Below, one piece after another: positions 1-7,933 of a DNA stretch of 39,814 bases (position 1 is its first letter; each line of letters begins with the position of its first letter). Origin of the DNA: Chloroflexota bacterium. Its GTDB lineage: Bacteria; Chloroflexota; Limnocylindria; Limnocylindrales; CSP1-4. The position numbers and the translations under genes were made by a program. Under the pieces are notes generated by a model. That model ran no database searches, was not told the DNA's origin, and saw only the letters and a program-made list of their open reading frames with translations. The DNA is taken from the NCBI GenBank assembly GCA_021812735.1, contig JAKAMV010000008.1, positions 1 to 39,814 of the forward strand. The letters run 5' to 3'.

Positions 1-129
1 ACGACTCACTGTCATGCGGCAACGGCCCGGCCGACCCGCGCATATCAGGGTGACCATCGTCGCACGGACCTGACCTCGAGCGCGCCCTGCCCCACCCCCT
101 TGACAAGTCCTTCCATATCAGGAGCCTAC

Positions 130-1182
130 GTGACCATCACGAAGCCCGGGCGCGGCCGACCGAGCCGGGCGTACATCCTCGCCCAGGTCGACGTGGGCAT
201 GGGCGACCTCGCGCGGGCCGGCGGGCTGCCGAGCGCCGACGAGAACGAGCAGATCTGGCGCGACATCTGGTTTGAGGAGGCCCACAACAGCACCGCGATC
301 GAGGGGAACACGCTCGCGCTGAAAGAGGTGCGGACCCTGTTGGACGAAGGGCGCCCGGTGGGCAACAAGGAGCTCTGCGAGTACCTCGACGTCCAGGGCT
401 ACGCGCGCGCGGCCCAATGGGTCTACGCCCAGGCGACGGCGGACGAGGGCGAGTGGGGCCGCGCGGGAGCCGTGACCCGCGCCGAGCTCCGCGAGGTGCA
501 CCGGCTCGCCCTCGGCCTCGTCTGGGACGTCTGCCCTCCCGACCGACCGCCCCTCGACCCGCGCGAGTCGGCGGGCAACTGGCGGGTCCACGACATCGCG
601 CCCTTCCCCGACGGCATGACGCCGCCGTGGACGGAGGTCGACGCGCGCGTCGGGGACTGGCTCGCCGCGGCGCAGGCCGGGCCGGCCGCGGACGAGCACC
701 TCATCGCCTACCTCGCGCGGGTCCACAACGCCTTCGAGCGCATCCACCCGTTCCGCGACGGCAACGGCCGGACGGGGCGCCTGCTGCTCAACCTGCTGCT
801 GGTGCGGAACGGCTACCCGCCCGCGGTCATCCGGAAGCGGGGCCGCAACGCCTACCTCAAGGCAATGCGCCGGGCCGACCGCGACGACTTCGCGCCGCTC
901 GCGGAGATCGTCGCGAGGGCCGTCAAGGAGAGCCTCGACCGCTTCCTGCTGCCGAACCTCGCCGGGCCGGTCAAGCTCATGCCGATCTCGGCGCTCGAGC
1001 GCCGCGGCCTGTCCGCGCGAGGCCTGCGGGCGGCCGCCGAGAAGGGCACGCTCCGCGCGGCCAGGGACGCCGGCGGGCGGTGGATGAGCAGCGCGCGGTG
1101 GGTGGACGACTACGTCGCGTCCCGGCGCATCGGACGGCCCAGGGGACGGGGCGCGACGGGCGGGAGCGAGCACCTACTCTAG
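130..1182 (+). CDS. Fic family protein, class II (N-terminal inhibitory helix)
   Basis: Fic proteins transfer AMP or a related nucleotide moiety to hydroxyl side chains of target proteins. The catalytic motif HPFRDGNGRTGR begins at about residue 206, with the histidine, the anion-binding DGN and the arginine all present. An inhibitory-helix motif, S54-x3-E58-G, lies near the N-terminus, which marks a class II Fic whose own N-terminal helix blocks ATP. A DNA-binding-like C-terminal tail follows the Fic core. The start is taken as GTG at 130 because AGGAG at 120-124 sits five bases upstream; an in-frame TTG at 100 has no ribosome binding site. It lies next to a decayed gene and a tRNA fragment, suggesting mobile-element cargo. 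The family call is strong; the target and physiological role are unknown. Confidence 0.9.
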   Translation: MTITKPGRGRPSRAYILAQVDVGMGDLARAGGLPSADENEQIWRDIWFEEAHNSTAIEGNTLALKEVRTLLDEGRPVGNKELCEYLDVQGYARAAQWVYAQATADEGEWGRAGAVTRAELREVHRLALGLVWDVCPPDRPPLDPRESAGNWRVHDIAPFPDGMTPPWTEVDARVGDWLAAAQAGPAADEHLIAYLARVHNAFERIHPFRDGNGRTGRLLLNLLLVRNGYPPAVIRKRGRNAYLKAMRRADRDDFAPLAEIVARAVKESLDRFLLPNLAGPVKLMPISALERRGLSARGLRAAAEKGTLRAARDAGGRWMSSARWVDDYVASRRIGRPRGRGATGGSEHLL

Positions 1183-1251
1183 GGACCTCATAGCAGTAGC
1201 GGAGCGCTCGGCACGGACGAGACCAACGATCCCCGCTCGCGGAGCGGCCCG

Positions 1252-1445
1252 TCGTACGCCGAGCTCCGGCGTGAGGTCGAGCGCCTGCGGGCCGAGAACG
1301 CGCGGCTCCGGGCACACCGCGACGCGCCCGAGCCCGGAGCGGGGCCGCGCGTCCCCTCCCCTCCCGTCGCGGCCGCGGCCGCGCCGACGCCCTCTTCCGC
1401 GCGCTGTTCGCGGGCCGCGAGGACGTGTACGCGACCCGCTGGGAG
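1252..1445 (+). pseudogene. Decayed N-terminal remnant of a TOTE-like primase/helicase protein
   Basis: One frame reads a coiled-coil-like segment (LRREVERLRAENARLR) from about 1264. After a proline/alanine-rich linker the homology continues in another frame with LFRALFAGREDVYATRW, ending at 1445. From memory, a coiled coil followed by an LFRxLFxGRxDVYxxRW block is the N-terminal signature of large primase-helicase proteins of TOTE conflict systems, often annotated as restriction subunit R. Here there is no credible start codon, a frameshift falls in the linker near 1370-1390, and nothing recognisable follows 1450. This is therefore a remnant, not a gene. The family assignment rests on a short stretch and is tentative. 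Confidence 0.45.
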
Positions 1446-1667
1446 CCCGGTGCTCGCGCGACTGCTGACGAAGCGTCTCGCGGCTTGCGCAAGCCTCGGC
1501 TTCGACGTCCGGGGAATCGGCGGCCGGCGGCGCTGACGCGTTGGGCCAGCATCGGCCCCTTCCGCAACGGCCAAGGCAGAGTGTCGCGTCGGACTGTCGC
1601 GCGACACCCTAACTGTTGCGATTCCCGTTCGGGCGCCCCGCTCAGAGCACAGCGCTCGCGACGCCGG

Positions 1668-1715
1668 GACTTCCCAAGCAGAATGTCGCGGGTTCGAATC
1701 CCGTCTCCCGCTCCA
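1668..1715 (+). other. 3' fragment of tRNA-Gly(CCC), probable integration (att) site
   Basis: The stretch has an anticodon loop TTCCCAA (anticodon CCC) at 1671-1677. The T arm is complete: stem GCGGG at 1688-1692, loop TTCGAAT at 1693-1699, stem CCCGT at 1700-1704. The 3' acceptor strand CTCCCGC follows at 1705-1711, then discriminator T and encoded CCA at 1713-1715. The matching 5' acceptor strand GCGGGAG and a D arm are absent upstream, and the anticodon stem does not pair. It is thus a 3' half, as left when an element recombines into a tRNA 3' end. The intact tRNA should lie at the other end of the element, outside this window. Confidence 0.75.
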
Positions 1716-1741
1716 CCTCCCCCGTCACGCCAGAATGTCGC
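1679..1741 (+). repeat. 11-bp direct repeat around the tRNA fragment
   Basis: CAGAATGTCGC occurs at 1679-1689, inside the tRNA fragment, and again at 1731-1741, just past the CCA end. The copies are 52 bp apart. They could be recombinase arm or core sites, or a small duplication. Confidence 0.4.
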
Positions 1742-2009
1742 TGATCCCACCGCACCCATGGCCGTGCCAAGGCGAAGGGGTCCCCATGCCGCAGACGAGC
1801 GCGTGCGCAGAAACCGCGCACGGCATCTGCGTATGAGCCGGGCGGGGACACGAGCGCCGCCCTCGGCCAGATGGCCCATCCGGCACCTGTCGGGTGACGA
1901 TGCCAGGGGCGGCTGTGGACGGCCATCCGGACCCTGAATCGCGGTGCCGGCGGCTGCGATCCCGCCGATTCATGCGTGCGCGACGCGGCCGGGGCTGGGC
2001 CTCGACACC
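1742..2009. other. Intergenic region with no recognised gene
   Basis: No reading frame here shows a convincing family or ribosome binding site. Together with the remnant and tRNA fragment it makes the 1183-2009 gap the least gene-dense part of the window, consistent with an element boundary. Confidence 0.5.
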
Positions 2010-2561
2010 CTAGTCGTCGGCGTGCACGCCGTCCATGCGCGCGAAGTAGAGGACCTCGAGCTCCCGCAGGACGTCCACCGGCTCGTTGTCGAAGGTCTCG
2101 TAGAAGGCCCCCTCGTCGCTCTCGACGCTGATCGTCCAGCGACCCGGCTCAGGGCTGAGGGCGCAGCGGGGGAAGTGCATGTGGTGGTGCCACCCGACGC
2201 CCCGACGGTCGATGTCCGCCAGCCGCGCGGGCAGGCCCGAAGCAGGCGGCGTCGCGCCTGTCGCCGCCGCCGTCTTGTCCTTGTCGAGGATGTCGTCTCC
2301 GTGGAGCAGCTTGACGAGCGCGCGGTCCACGTCCGGAAAGGCGCTCGACGCAGCGATGCAGGCGCGCCCCTCCTGGTCGTCCTCGACAACGACGGCAAAC
2401 CGCCCGGGGTACGCGTTGTGGGCGCAGCCCGGTGAGAGGACGTGCGAGTGCCAGCGCTTGCCATCCTGCCGAAGCGACAGGGCGACGTCGAGCACGCCGT
2501 CGAGCGGCACCTCGGTGTAGAGAATCCGGCCGTGTGTGATCGCGCGCGCGGGCTCGGTCAT
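2010..2561 (-). CDS. Hypothetical protein with His-rich motif
   Basis: I do not recognise a family. The protein is about 183 residues from the ATG at 2561; an in-frame GTG at 2585 is an alternative, and neither has a clear ribosome binding site. Visible features are a WHSHVLSPGC segment near residue 40 and a GWHHHMHFPRC segment near residue 125, which could bind metal, with a conserved-looking acidic C-terminus. No signal peptide or membrane segment is seen. It is transcribed away from the LLM gene at 2674. It is a likely real gene because the frame is uninterrupted and has typical high-GC codon use. Confidence 0.6.
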   Translation of the reverse strand: MTEPARAITHGRILYTEVPLDGVLDVALSLRQDGKRWHSHVLSPGCAHNAYPGRFAVVVEDDQEGRACIAASSAFPDVDRALVKLLHGDDILDKDKTAAATGATPPASGLPARLADIDRRGVGWHHHMHFPRCALSPEPGRWTISVESDEGAFYETFDNEPVDVLRELEVLYFARMDGVHADD

Positions 2562-2673
2562 GCTGGACGGCGATGATACGCCCACGGCGAGCGGCGCCGA
2601 ATCTCGCGTCCACGTCCCGCCTCTCAGTCCTCATGAGACAATGCCGCGGCTGAACGTTCCGGTGAGGGATCTG

Positions 2674-3618
2674 ATGGGCGAGCTCCGGTTGGGCATTCTG
2701 CTCTGGAGCCAGGGGACGGACTGGAAGCGGTTCGCCGCTGCCGCGCAGCGATGCGAGCAACTCGGCTACAGCCACCTCTGGACGTGGGACCACCTCTACG
2801 CCATCTTCGGCGATCCCCATCAGGCGATCTTCGAGGGTTACACGGCGCTTGCGGGGCTGGCCGGCGTCACGGAGAGCGTCCGGCTCGGGCTGCTCGTCGG
2901 CGCCAACACGTTCCGGAATCCTGGACTCGTCGCGAAGTCGATCACGACGATCGATCACATCAGCGGCGGTCGTGCGGTCTGCGGGCTCGGCGGCGCGTGG
3001 ATGGAGCTCGAACATGCCGCCCACGGGATCGACTTCGGGACGGGTTTCGGCCAGCGCCTCGACTGGCTGGACGAGTCGGTTGCCGTGATCCGCGATCTCC
3101 TCGACGGACGGGAGGTGACCTACGCCAGCGACCGCTACCGGTTCACGGAGCTGTCCGAACACCCTCTGCCACTGCAGGAGCACCTGCCGATCATGATCGG
3201 CGGATCCGGCGAGAAGAAGACGCTGCGGACCGTCGCCAAGTACGCCGACATGTGGAACACGATGGGCGAGGTCGAGGTGGTCGCGCGCAAGGTCGCCGTG
3301 CTCGAGGAGCACTGCGTCGCGATCGGCCGCGACATCGGCCGGATCGAGAAGACGATCAGCTGCAAAGTCACGATCCGGGACACGGAGCACGATGCGCGGC
3401 GCGTCCTCGACGACCTGATGGCCGCCAACCGGACGCCGCGCGCCAGGTACGACAATCCCACGTTCTGGGTCGGCTCCCCTGAGCAGATCGCCGAGAAGAT
3501 GGTCGCGTTGCGGGCCCTCGGGTTCGACACCTTCATCTCCGAGATGCCGGCGCCGTACGACGTCGAGACGCTCGAGCGCTGGATCGGCGAGGTCAAGCCG
3601 ATGGTCGAGCGAGGCTAG
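2674..3618 (+). CDS. LLM class (F420-dependent type) oxidoreductase
   Basis: This is a luciferase-like TIM-barrel flavin/F420 oxidoreductase of about 314 residues, the usual length. The first strand region (LRLGILLWSQG), the TWDHL segment, the VGANTFRNPGLVAK segment and the PIMIGGSGEKKTLR segment are typical of F420-dependent LLM proteins. The C-terminal VGSPEQIAEKM helix is also typical. The start is chosen at ATG 2674 because GTGAGGG lies about five bases upstream; in-frame ATGs at 2641 and 2536 would overlap the divergent gene and lack this. The substrate cannot be told. It implies the host makes coenzyme F420, though some LLM proteins use FMN. Confidence 0.85.
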   Translation: MGELRLGILLWSQGTDWKRFAAAAQRCEQLGYSHLWTWDHLYAIFGDPHQAIFEGYTALAGLAGVTESVRLGLLVGANTFRNPGLVAKSITTIDHISGGRAVCGLGGAWMELEHAAHGIDFGTGFGQRLDWLDESVAVIRDLLDGREVTYASDRYRFTELSEHPLPLQEHLPIMIGGSGEKKTLRTVAKYADMWNTMGEVEVVARKVAVLEEHCVAIGRDIGRIEKTISCKVTIRDTEHDARRVLDDLMAANRTPRARYDNPTFWVGSPEQIAEKMVALRALGFDTFISEMPAPYDVETLERWIGEVKPMVERG

Positions 3619-3736
3619 GGTCCCGGCTGCACGGGGCGCGCGACGTCCGCCCCGCAGCGTCGGCGTCCGCCCGCCCGGGGATCGACCCTTCGCGCCCGCC
3701 GAGCGGCCGGTTTCCGCGCCGCAGCGGTGCCCGCCA

Positions 3737-3766
3737 TTGACAATCGTCCAGCCCGCATCCAATACT
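3737..3766 (+). promoter_or_regulatory. Sigma70-like promoter of the fucose-isomerase-like operon
   Basis: A perfect TTGACA at 3737-3742 is followed, after 18 bases, by AATACT at 3761-3766, a four-of-six match to TATAAT. The shared operator (site A) begins four bases later, so a bound repressor would cover the transcription start. Confidence 0.55.
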
Positions 3767-3769
3767 CGG

Positions 3770-3790
3770 AATGTCGGACAATCTGGCAAT
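3770..3790 (-). promoter_or_regulatory. Operator site A of the shared regulon
   Basis: Read on the minus strand the site is ATTGCCAG, ATTGTC, C, GACATT. It matches the window consensus (ATTGTCAG, ATTGTC, n, GACAAT) at 18 of 20 defined positions. It lies in the 5' region of the operon starting at 3851. Confidence 0.65.
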
Positions 3791-3850
3791 CATGGCGAAG
3801 GCGGGGACGAGCGGCCGGGGCGTCGCGGCAGAACGCGAAGGAGATGCGCG

Positions 3851-5188
3851 GTGACGGTTCCGAGAGTCGCACTCGTCGTCGTGTCGAGCCCGTTCGAGGC
3901 CGGTGGCGACCGCGCCCCGGAGACGCTGCGGCAGGCGATCGCCCGCCTCGAGCCATCGGGCGTGGACCTGCTGGTGGCGACGGACATCGTCTGGGATGTG
4001 GCCGATGCGTCGCGGGTGACCCGCGGCTGGTCCGAGCGGGGCGTGGATCTGCTTGTGATCGTCCACTGCTCGTGGGTGGAGGATTCGCTCCAGTTCCAGC
4101 TCCAGCGGGCTGTCGGCACACCCGTCTTCATCTGGTCGCGCCCGGAGCCCGAAACCTACGCGTTCGCAGCCGTCAAGCACTTCGCGAGCGTGGCCCGGCG
4201 CACCGGTCTCGCCTACCGGTGGGATCAGGGCGAGGTGGACACGGACCGCTTCGTGGAGCGGGTCACCGCCTTTGCCGAGGCCGCCGCCGTGGCCCGCCGA
4301 TACCGCGACTCTCGGGCCGGCCTGTTCACGCCCCGGACGGCCTGGCGGATCGCCGGCCCGATGGACATGTCCCTCGACGAGTGGGATCTGGGGCTTGAGC
4401 TGGGGGTCACCGTGCTCCACCTCGAGATCGACGAGGTCATCTCCGAGGCGAAGAGGGAATCGGATCGGGATGCTCTCGCCGAGGTCGAGCGCCACGCGGC
4501 CGGCTACACGGTCCAGGCGGATCCCGGGCGGATGCTCGTCTCCGCCAAGGTCTACCTCGCCGCGAAGCGCCTGATCGAGCGGTACGACCTCGACGCGATG
4601 GCGGTCGCCTGCTACCCGACCCACTTCGGCCTGGTCAACGTCGCGACCTCCTGGCTCGGCGACGAGGGTTTCGACCTCAACCCCGAGGGCGACGTCGGCT
4701 CGTCGATCCTCGGCAACGCGATGATCGCGCTCAACGGCCGCCCGGTCGTCATCGGCGAAACCGTCCAGATCCTGCGCGACACAGACACACTGCTCATCCG
4801 CCACGAGGGATCGGGACCCGCGAGCCTCGCAGCCTCGCCGTCCGAGGCGTTCATCGTCGATCTCTGGGAGCAGAAGGGGACGATGATCGAGTACGGGATG
4901 CGGCAGATGGACACGGTCACCGGCGCCTCGCTCACGGGCGGCGCGGGTGACTACGCGATCTACGCCGCGAAGTTCCGTTCGCGCGGCCTCCCGCTCGACG
5001 AGTTCAACGCGCGCGGAAGGGGCTTCCTCGCCCACCTCGAGGCCGAGATGGGCGGCGAGGCGCTGCTCGATGTGATGTTCGACTCGGCCATGGACCACCA
5101 CCTGATGCTCCAGGAGGGCGACGGGGTGCCAGCGCTCCGCGACTTGGCCGACGCCTGGGGGATCGGGTTCGTCGAGGTCGGCGCCTAG
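3851..5188 (+). CDS. L-fucose/L-arabinose isomerase-like family protein
   Basis: A 445-residue protein resembling the fucose isomerase fold used on aldose/ketose sugars. Recognisable segments are the N-terminal nucleotide-like fold (ALVVVSSPFEAGGDRAP), a mid segment (MAVACYPTHFGLVN), the NPEGDVGSSILGNAM block and a C-terminal DHHLMLQEGDG, where this family places a metal-binding histidine. It is shorter than E. coli FucI and belongs to a divergent subgroup. The GTG at 3851 is taken as start because AAGGAG lies seven bases upstream. It heads a five-gene operon with a TIM barrel, cupin, sugar kinase and dehydrogenase, and has operator site A upstream. The role is probably isomerisation of an unidentified sugar or sugar acid. 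Confidence 0.75.
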   Translation: MTVPRVALVVVSSPFEAGGDRAPETLRQAIARLEPSGVDLLVATDIVWDVADASRVTRGWSERGVDLLVIVHCSWVEDSLQFQLQRAVGTPVFIWSRPEPETYAFAAVKHFASVARRTGLAYRWDQGEVDTDRFVERVTAFAEAAAVARRYRDSRAGLFTPRTAWRIAGPMDMSLDEWDLGLELGVTVLHLEIDEVISEAKRESDRDALAEVERHAAGYTVQADPGRMLVSAKVYLAAKRLIERYDLDAMAVACYPTHFGLVNVATSWLGDEGFDLNPEGDVGSSILGNAMIALNGRPVVIGETVQILRDTDTLLIRHEGSGPASLAASPSEAFIVDLWEQKGTMIEYGMRQMDTVTGASLTGGAGDYAIYAAKFRSRGLPLDEFNARGRGFLAHLEAEMGGEALLDVMFDSAMDHHLMLQEGDGVPALRDLADAWGIGFVEVGA

Positions 5189-5275
5189 CCGACGTCATCG
5201 CCGGTCGCCGATTGCGAGCCGGCGGCGCTGACCAGCCGGGGCCCGCAAGGGCGTTGGGAACGCGAGGAGCAGACC

Positions 5276-5974
5276 GTGGCCGAGTTCCTCTTCATGCTCA
5301 CCAAGGACGACGCAACCGTCATCGACTGCCTCGACGTGTACGACGAGGTGCGGGGCACCGACCTGGCGTGGGTCGGCTTCAAGGACATCGGGGTCGACAC
5401 GGCGACGCTGCGCGAGCTGGTCCGCCGCATCAGGGCCGACAGCCGGCAGACGGTGCTCGAGATCGTCAGCGTGGACGCCGACGCCGAGGTGGCGTCCGTG
5501 AAGGCCGGGATCGACCTGGGCGTGGACCTGATGATGGGCGGCACCCGCGCCGACCTCGCCCTGCCGCTGCTCGCGGGGACGGGGATCCGCTACATGCCGT
5601 TCCCGGGCATGATCGTCGGCCACCCGAGCGTCCTCGAGGGCACGCTGGAGTCGATCGCCGAGAGCGCCCGTGCGCTGACGGCGATGCACGGCGTGGCGGG
5701 CGTGGACCTCCTCGCCTACCGGTGGCAGGGGGACGTGCCGGTGCTCATCGAGCGCGTCGTCGCGGCGTCGGCCGGGCCGGTCGTGGTCGCGGGGAGCATC
5801 GTCACGGCCGAGCAGATCGGCATCGTCACCCGCGCCCGCGCGTGGGGCTTCACGATCGGCGGCGCGGTCTTCGACCGCCGGCTGGTGCCCGGCGGCTCGG
5901 TCCGCGACCAGGTCACCTGGACGCTCGACGCGGCGCGCTCGGCGGCAGGCGGCGTCGGGAACGGGCGCCCGTAG
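5276..5974 (+). CDS. TIM-barrel protein, phosphate-binding type, unknown function
   Basis: A 232-residue (beta/alpha)8 protein. The C-terminal strands show an AGSIV segment followed by FTIGGAVFD, the arrangement by which HisA, HisF and ribulose-phosphate epimerase-like barrels bind phosphate. A lysine in WVGFKDIG (about residue 40) and the MMGGTRADL segment line the expected active-site end. I do not recognise a named family. Lying between the isomerase-like gene and a sugar kinase, it may be an aldolase, epimerase or decarboxylase for the phosphorylated sugar made by the kinase. The GTG start at 5276 follows GAGGAG by six bases. Confidence 0.7.
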   Translation: MAEFLFMLTKDDATVIDCLDVYDEVRGTDLAWVGFKDIGVDTATLRELVRRIRADSRQTVLEIVSVDADAEVASVKAGIDLGVDLMMGGTRADLALPLLAGTGIRYMPFPGMIVGHPSVLEGTLESIAESARALTAMHGVAGVDLLAYRWQGDVPVLIERVVAASAGPVVVAGSIVTAEQIGIVTRARAWGFTIGGAVFDRRLVPGGSVRDQVTWTLDAARSAAGGVGNGRP

Positions 5975-6025
5975 CGCGCACGCAGCGCACGTCGGCACTA
6001 CGCGCACGCGGAGACAGGGAGACAC

Positions 6026-6367
6026 GTGATGGACCGAGCGAAGCCGATCGTCGTCCGGCAGGCCGAGGCGCGCGCGTTCATGGAGGGCGACGAGTTCTGC
6101 CGCCACTACGTGACCACCGACAAGGTCACCTTCGGGACCTCCACGCTGCAGCCCGGCCAGCGAGGCGGCCTCGACGGCGGCCACCCCAACGCGCACGAGG
6201 TGTGGTTCTGCATCGCCGGCCACGTCCTGATCGACACGGGGGACGGCGAGTTCGTCCAGCTGTGGTCCGGCGACGTCGCCGTGATGCCCGAGGGACTGCC
6301 GCACACCCTCATCAACGTCGGCGACACGGTCGCCTACCTGTCCTGGAGCCTGGCGCCGAGCTCGTAG
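6026..6367 (+). CDS. Cupin domain protein
   Basis: A single-domain cupin of 113 residues. The first cupin motif is visible as HPNAHEVWFCIAGHVLIDTGDG and the second as PEGLPHTLINVG, with metal-binding histidines in both. Small cupins in sugar operons often act as isomerases, mutarotases or binding proteins. GTG at 6026 and ATG at 6029 are both possible starts behind GGGAGA. It lies 51 bases after the TIM-barrel gene and 20 before the kinase, so it is co-transcribed. Confidence 0.8.
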   Translation: MMDRAKPIVVRQAEARAFMEGDEFCRHYVTTDKVTFGTSTLQPGQRGGLDGGHPNAHEVWFCIAGHVLIDTGDGEFVQLWSGDVAVMPEGLPHTLINVGDTVAYLSWSLAPSS

Positions 6368-6387
6368 CGCACGCGGGAGGCAGCACG

Positions 6388-7902
6388 ATGGACATGATCC
6401 TCGCGGTCGACCTCGGGACGACCGCGATCAAGACCTCGCTGTTCGACCAGCACGGGAAGCTGCTCGTCAAGGCCTCGCGCGAGTACGAGCTCTCGACGCC
6501 GACAGCGACGAGCGTCGAGCTCGACGTCGAGGTCTACTGGGCTGCCTTCAAGCAGACGGTCGCCGAGATCCTCGCGGCGCGGCCCGACGCGCCCGGGCAG
6601 ATCCGGGCCCTCGGGATCTCCGCGCAGGGCGAGACGCTGATCTGTGCCGACGAGGCCGGTCAGGCGCTCCGCCCGGCCATCGTCTGGCTCGACAACCGCG
6701 CCCAGGAGGAGGCCGAGCGGCTCGCCGCCCACTTCACCAACGAGACGTGTTACCGGGTCACGGGCCAGGTCTCGTTCGTCCCGACGTGGCCCGCCGCGAA
6801 GATCCTCTGGCTCCGCGAGCACGAGCCGGACGTCTTCCGCCGGACGCGTACCTTCCTGCTCATCGAGGACTGGCTGATCAGGCGGCTGACCGGCGTCGCG
6901 GCGTGCGAGGGCTCGCTCGTCACGTCGACGGCGTACTGGGACTTCACGAAGCGGACGTGGTGGCCGGAGATGCTCGGGTATCTCGGCATCGACGAGGGCC
7001 GCCTCCCGGAGCTGCGCGAGTCGGGGTCGCCGGTCGGGCCGGTCCTCGCGCCCGTCGCCCGGGAGCTCGGGCTCGATCCGGCGACCGTCGTCTGCATGGG
7101 CGCGCTCGACCAGGCGGCGGGCGCGATCGGGGTCGGCAACATCCGGCCGGGCGTCTTCTCGGAGAACACCGGCGCCGCGCTGGCGATCTGCGCGACGGTC
7201 CCCGCACCCACCTTCGACCCGGCCGCCCAGATGCCCTGCCACTGCCACGGCGTGCCGGGCCTCTACATGGAGCACACGTTCACGAGCGGCGGGATGGTCC
7301 TGCGCTGGTACCGCGACACGTTCTGCCAGTCGGAGATCGAGGCCGGGCGCGCCAGCGGCCGCGACGCGTACGACCTCGTCACCGAGCTCGCGGCGGCGGT
7401 CGCGCCCGGCAGCGAGGGGGTCGTGATGCTGCCGCACCTCCAGGGCGCCATGGCGCCCGAGGCGAACCCGCGCGCAAAGGGCGTCTTCTACGGGTTCACG
7501 CTCCGGCACTCGAGGGGCCACTTCGCGCGGGCGATCATGGAGGCGATCGGCTGCATCGTCCGGCGCAACCTCGAGGTCGTGGAGAGCCTCGGGATCCCGG
7601 TGACCGAGATCCGCGTGCTCGGCGGCGGGGCGCGCAGCCCGCTCTGGAACCAGATCAAGGCGGACATCACTGGCCGGCCCGTGGTCACGACCGAGAACGA
7701 GGAGGCGGCCTGCCTCGGTGCGGCGATCCTCGCCGGCAGCGGCGTCGGCGTCTTCGGGTCGCTCGAGCAGGCGACGGACCAGATGGTCGCGATCAGGCAC
7801 CGCTACGAGCCGAGCCCGGAGAACCGCGCGGTGTACGAGGACGTGTACCGGACGTACGCGGAGCTGTACGGCGACCTCGTCGGCATGTTCGACCGCCACT
7901 GA
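6388..7902 (+). CDS. FGGY-family carbohydrate kinase (xylulokinase-like)
   Basis: ATP-dependent sugar or polyol kinase, about 504 residues, the normal FGGY length. The N-terminal phosphate loop LAVDLGTTAIKTSLFD, the GISAQGET segment, the catalytic aspartate in GALDQAAGAIGVG, and the C-terminal adenosine-binding LGGGARSPLWNQ are all present. The start ATG at 6388 has GGGAGG seven bases upstream. Substrate specificity cannot be read from sequence; the neighbouring isomerase-like protein suggests a ketose. An uninterrupted frame continues upstream through the two preceding genes but is only their shadow. Confidence 0.9.
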   Translation: MDMILAVDLGTTAIKTSLFDQHGKLLVKASREYELSTPTATSVELDVEVYWAAFKQTVAEILAARPDAPGQIRALGISAQGETLICADEAGQALRPAIVWLDNRAQEEAERLAAHFTNETCYRVTGQVSFVPTWPAAKILWLREHEPDVFRRTRTFLLIEDWLIRRLTGVAACEGSLVTSTAYWDFTKRTWWPEMLGYLGIDEGRLPELRESGSPVGPVLAPVARELGLDPATVVCMGALDQAAGAIGVGNIRPGVFSENTGAALAICATVPAPTFDPAAQMPCHCHGVPGLYMEHTFTSGGMVLRWYRDTFCQSEIEAGRASGRDAYDLVTELAAAVAPGSEGVVMLPHLQGAMAPEANPRAKGVFYGFTLRHSRGHFARAIMEAIGCIVRRNLEVVESLGIPVTEIRVLGGGARSPLWNQIKADITGRPVVTTENEEAACLGAAILAGSGVGVFGSLEQATDQMVAIRHRYEPSPENRAVYEDVYRTYAELYGDLVGMFDRH

Positions 7903-7933
7903 GCCACGCCCGCGAACGGAGGACGGCGACAGG

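Noticed and set aside
100..105. TTGACA as a -35 box for the Fic gene
   Set aside because: The Fic start with its AGGAG lies at 130, so a promoter here would start transcription past the start codon.
41..139. Repeated ATATCAGG followed by TGACCATC near 43 and 115
   Set aside because: The spacing between the two blocks differs and the match is short; it may be chance or a small duplication.
1641..1715. Intact tRNA-Gly gene
   Set aside because: No 5' acceptor strand, no D arm and no pairing in the anticodon stem; only the 3' part is present.
1642..1926. Minus-strand reading frame containing the phrase ERETGFEPATFCLGS
   Set aside because: This phrase is a common false translation of the antisense of a tRNA T arm; it covers the tRNA-Gly fragment and is not a protein.
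5212..7902. A single 896-codon frame spanning the TIM-barrel, cupin and kinase region
   Set aside because: The first ~390 codons are an arginine- and proline-rich shadow of other frames; only the kinase part from 6388 is real.
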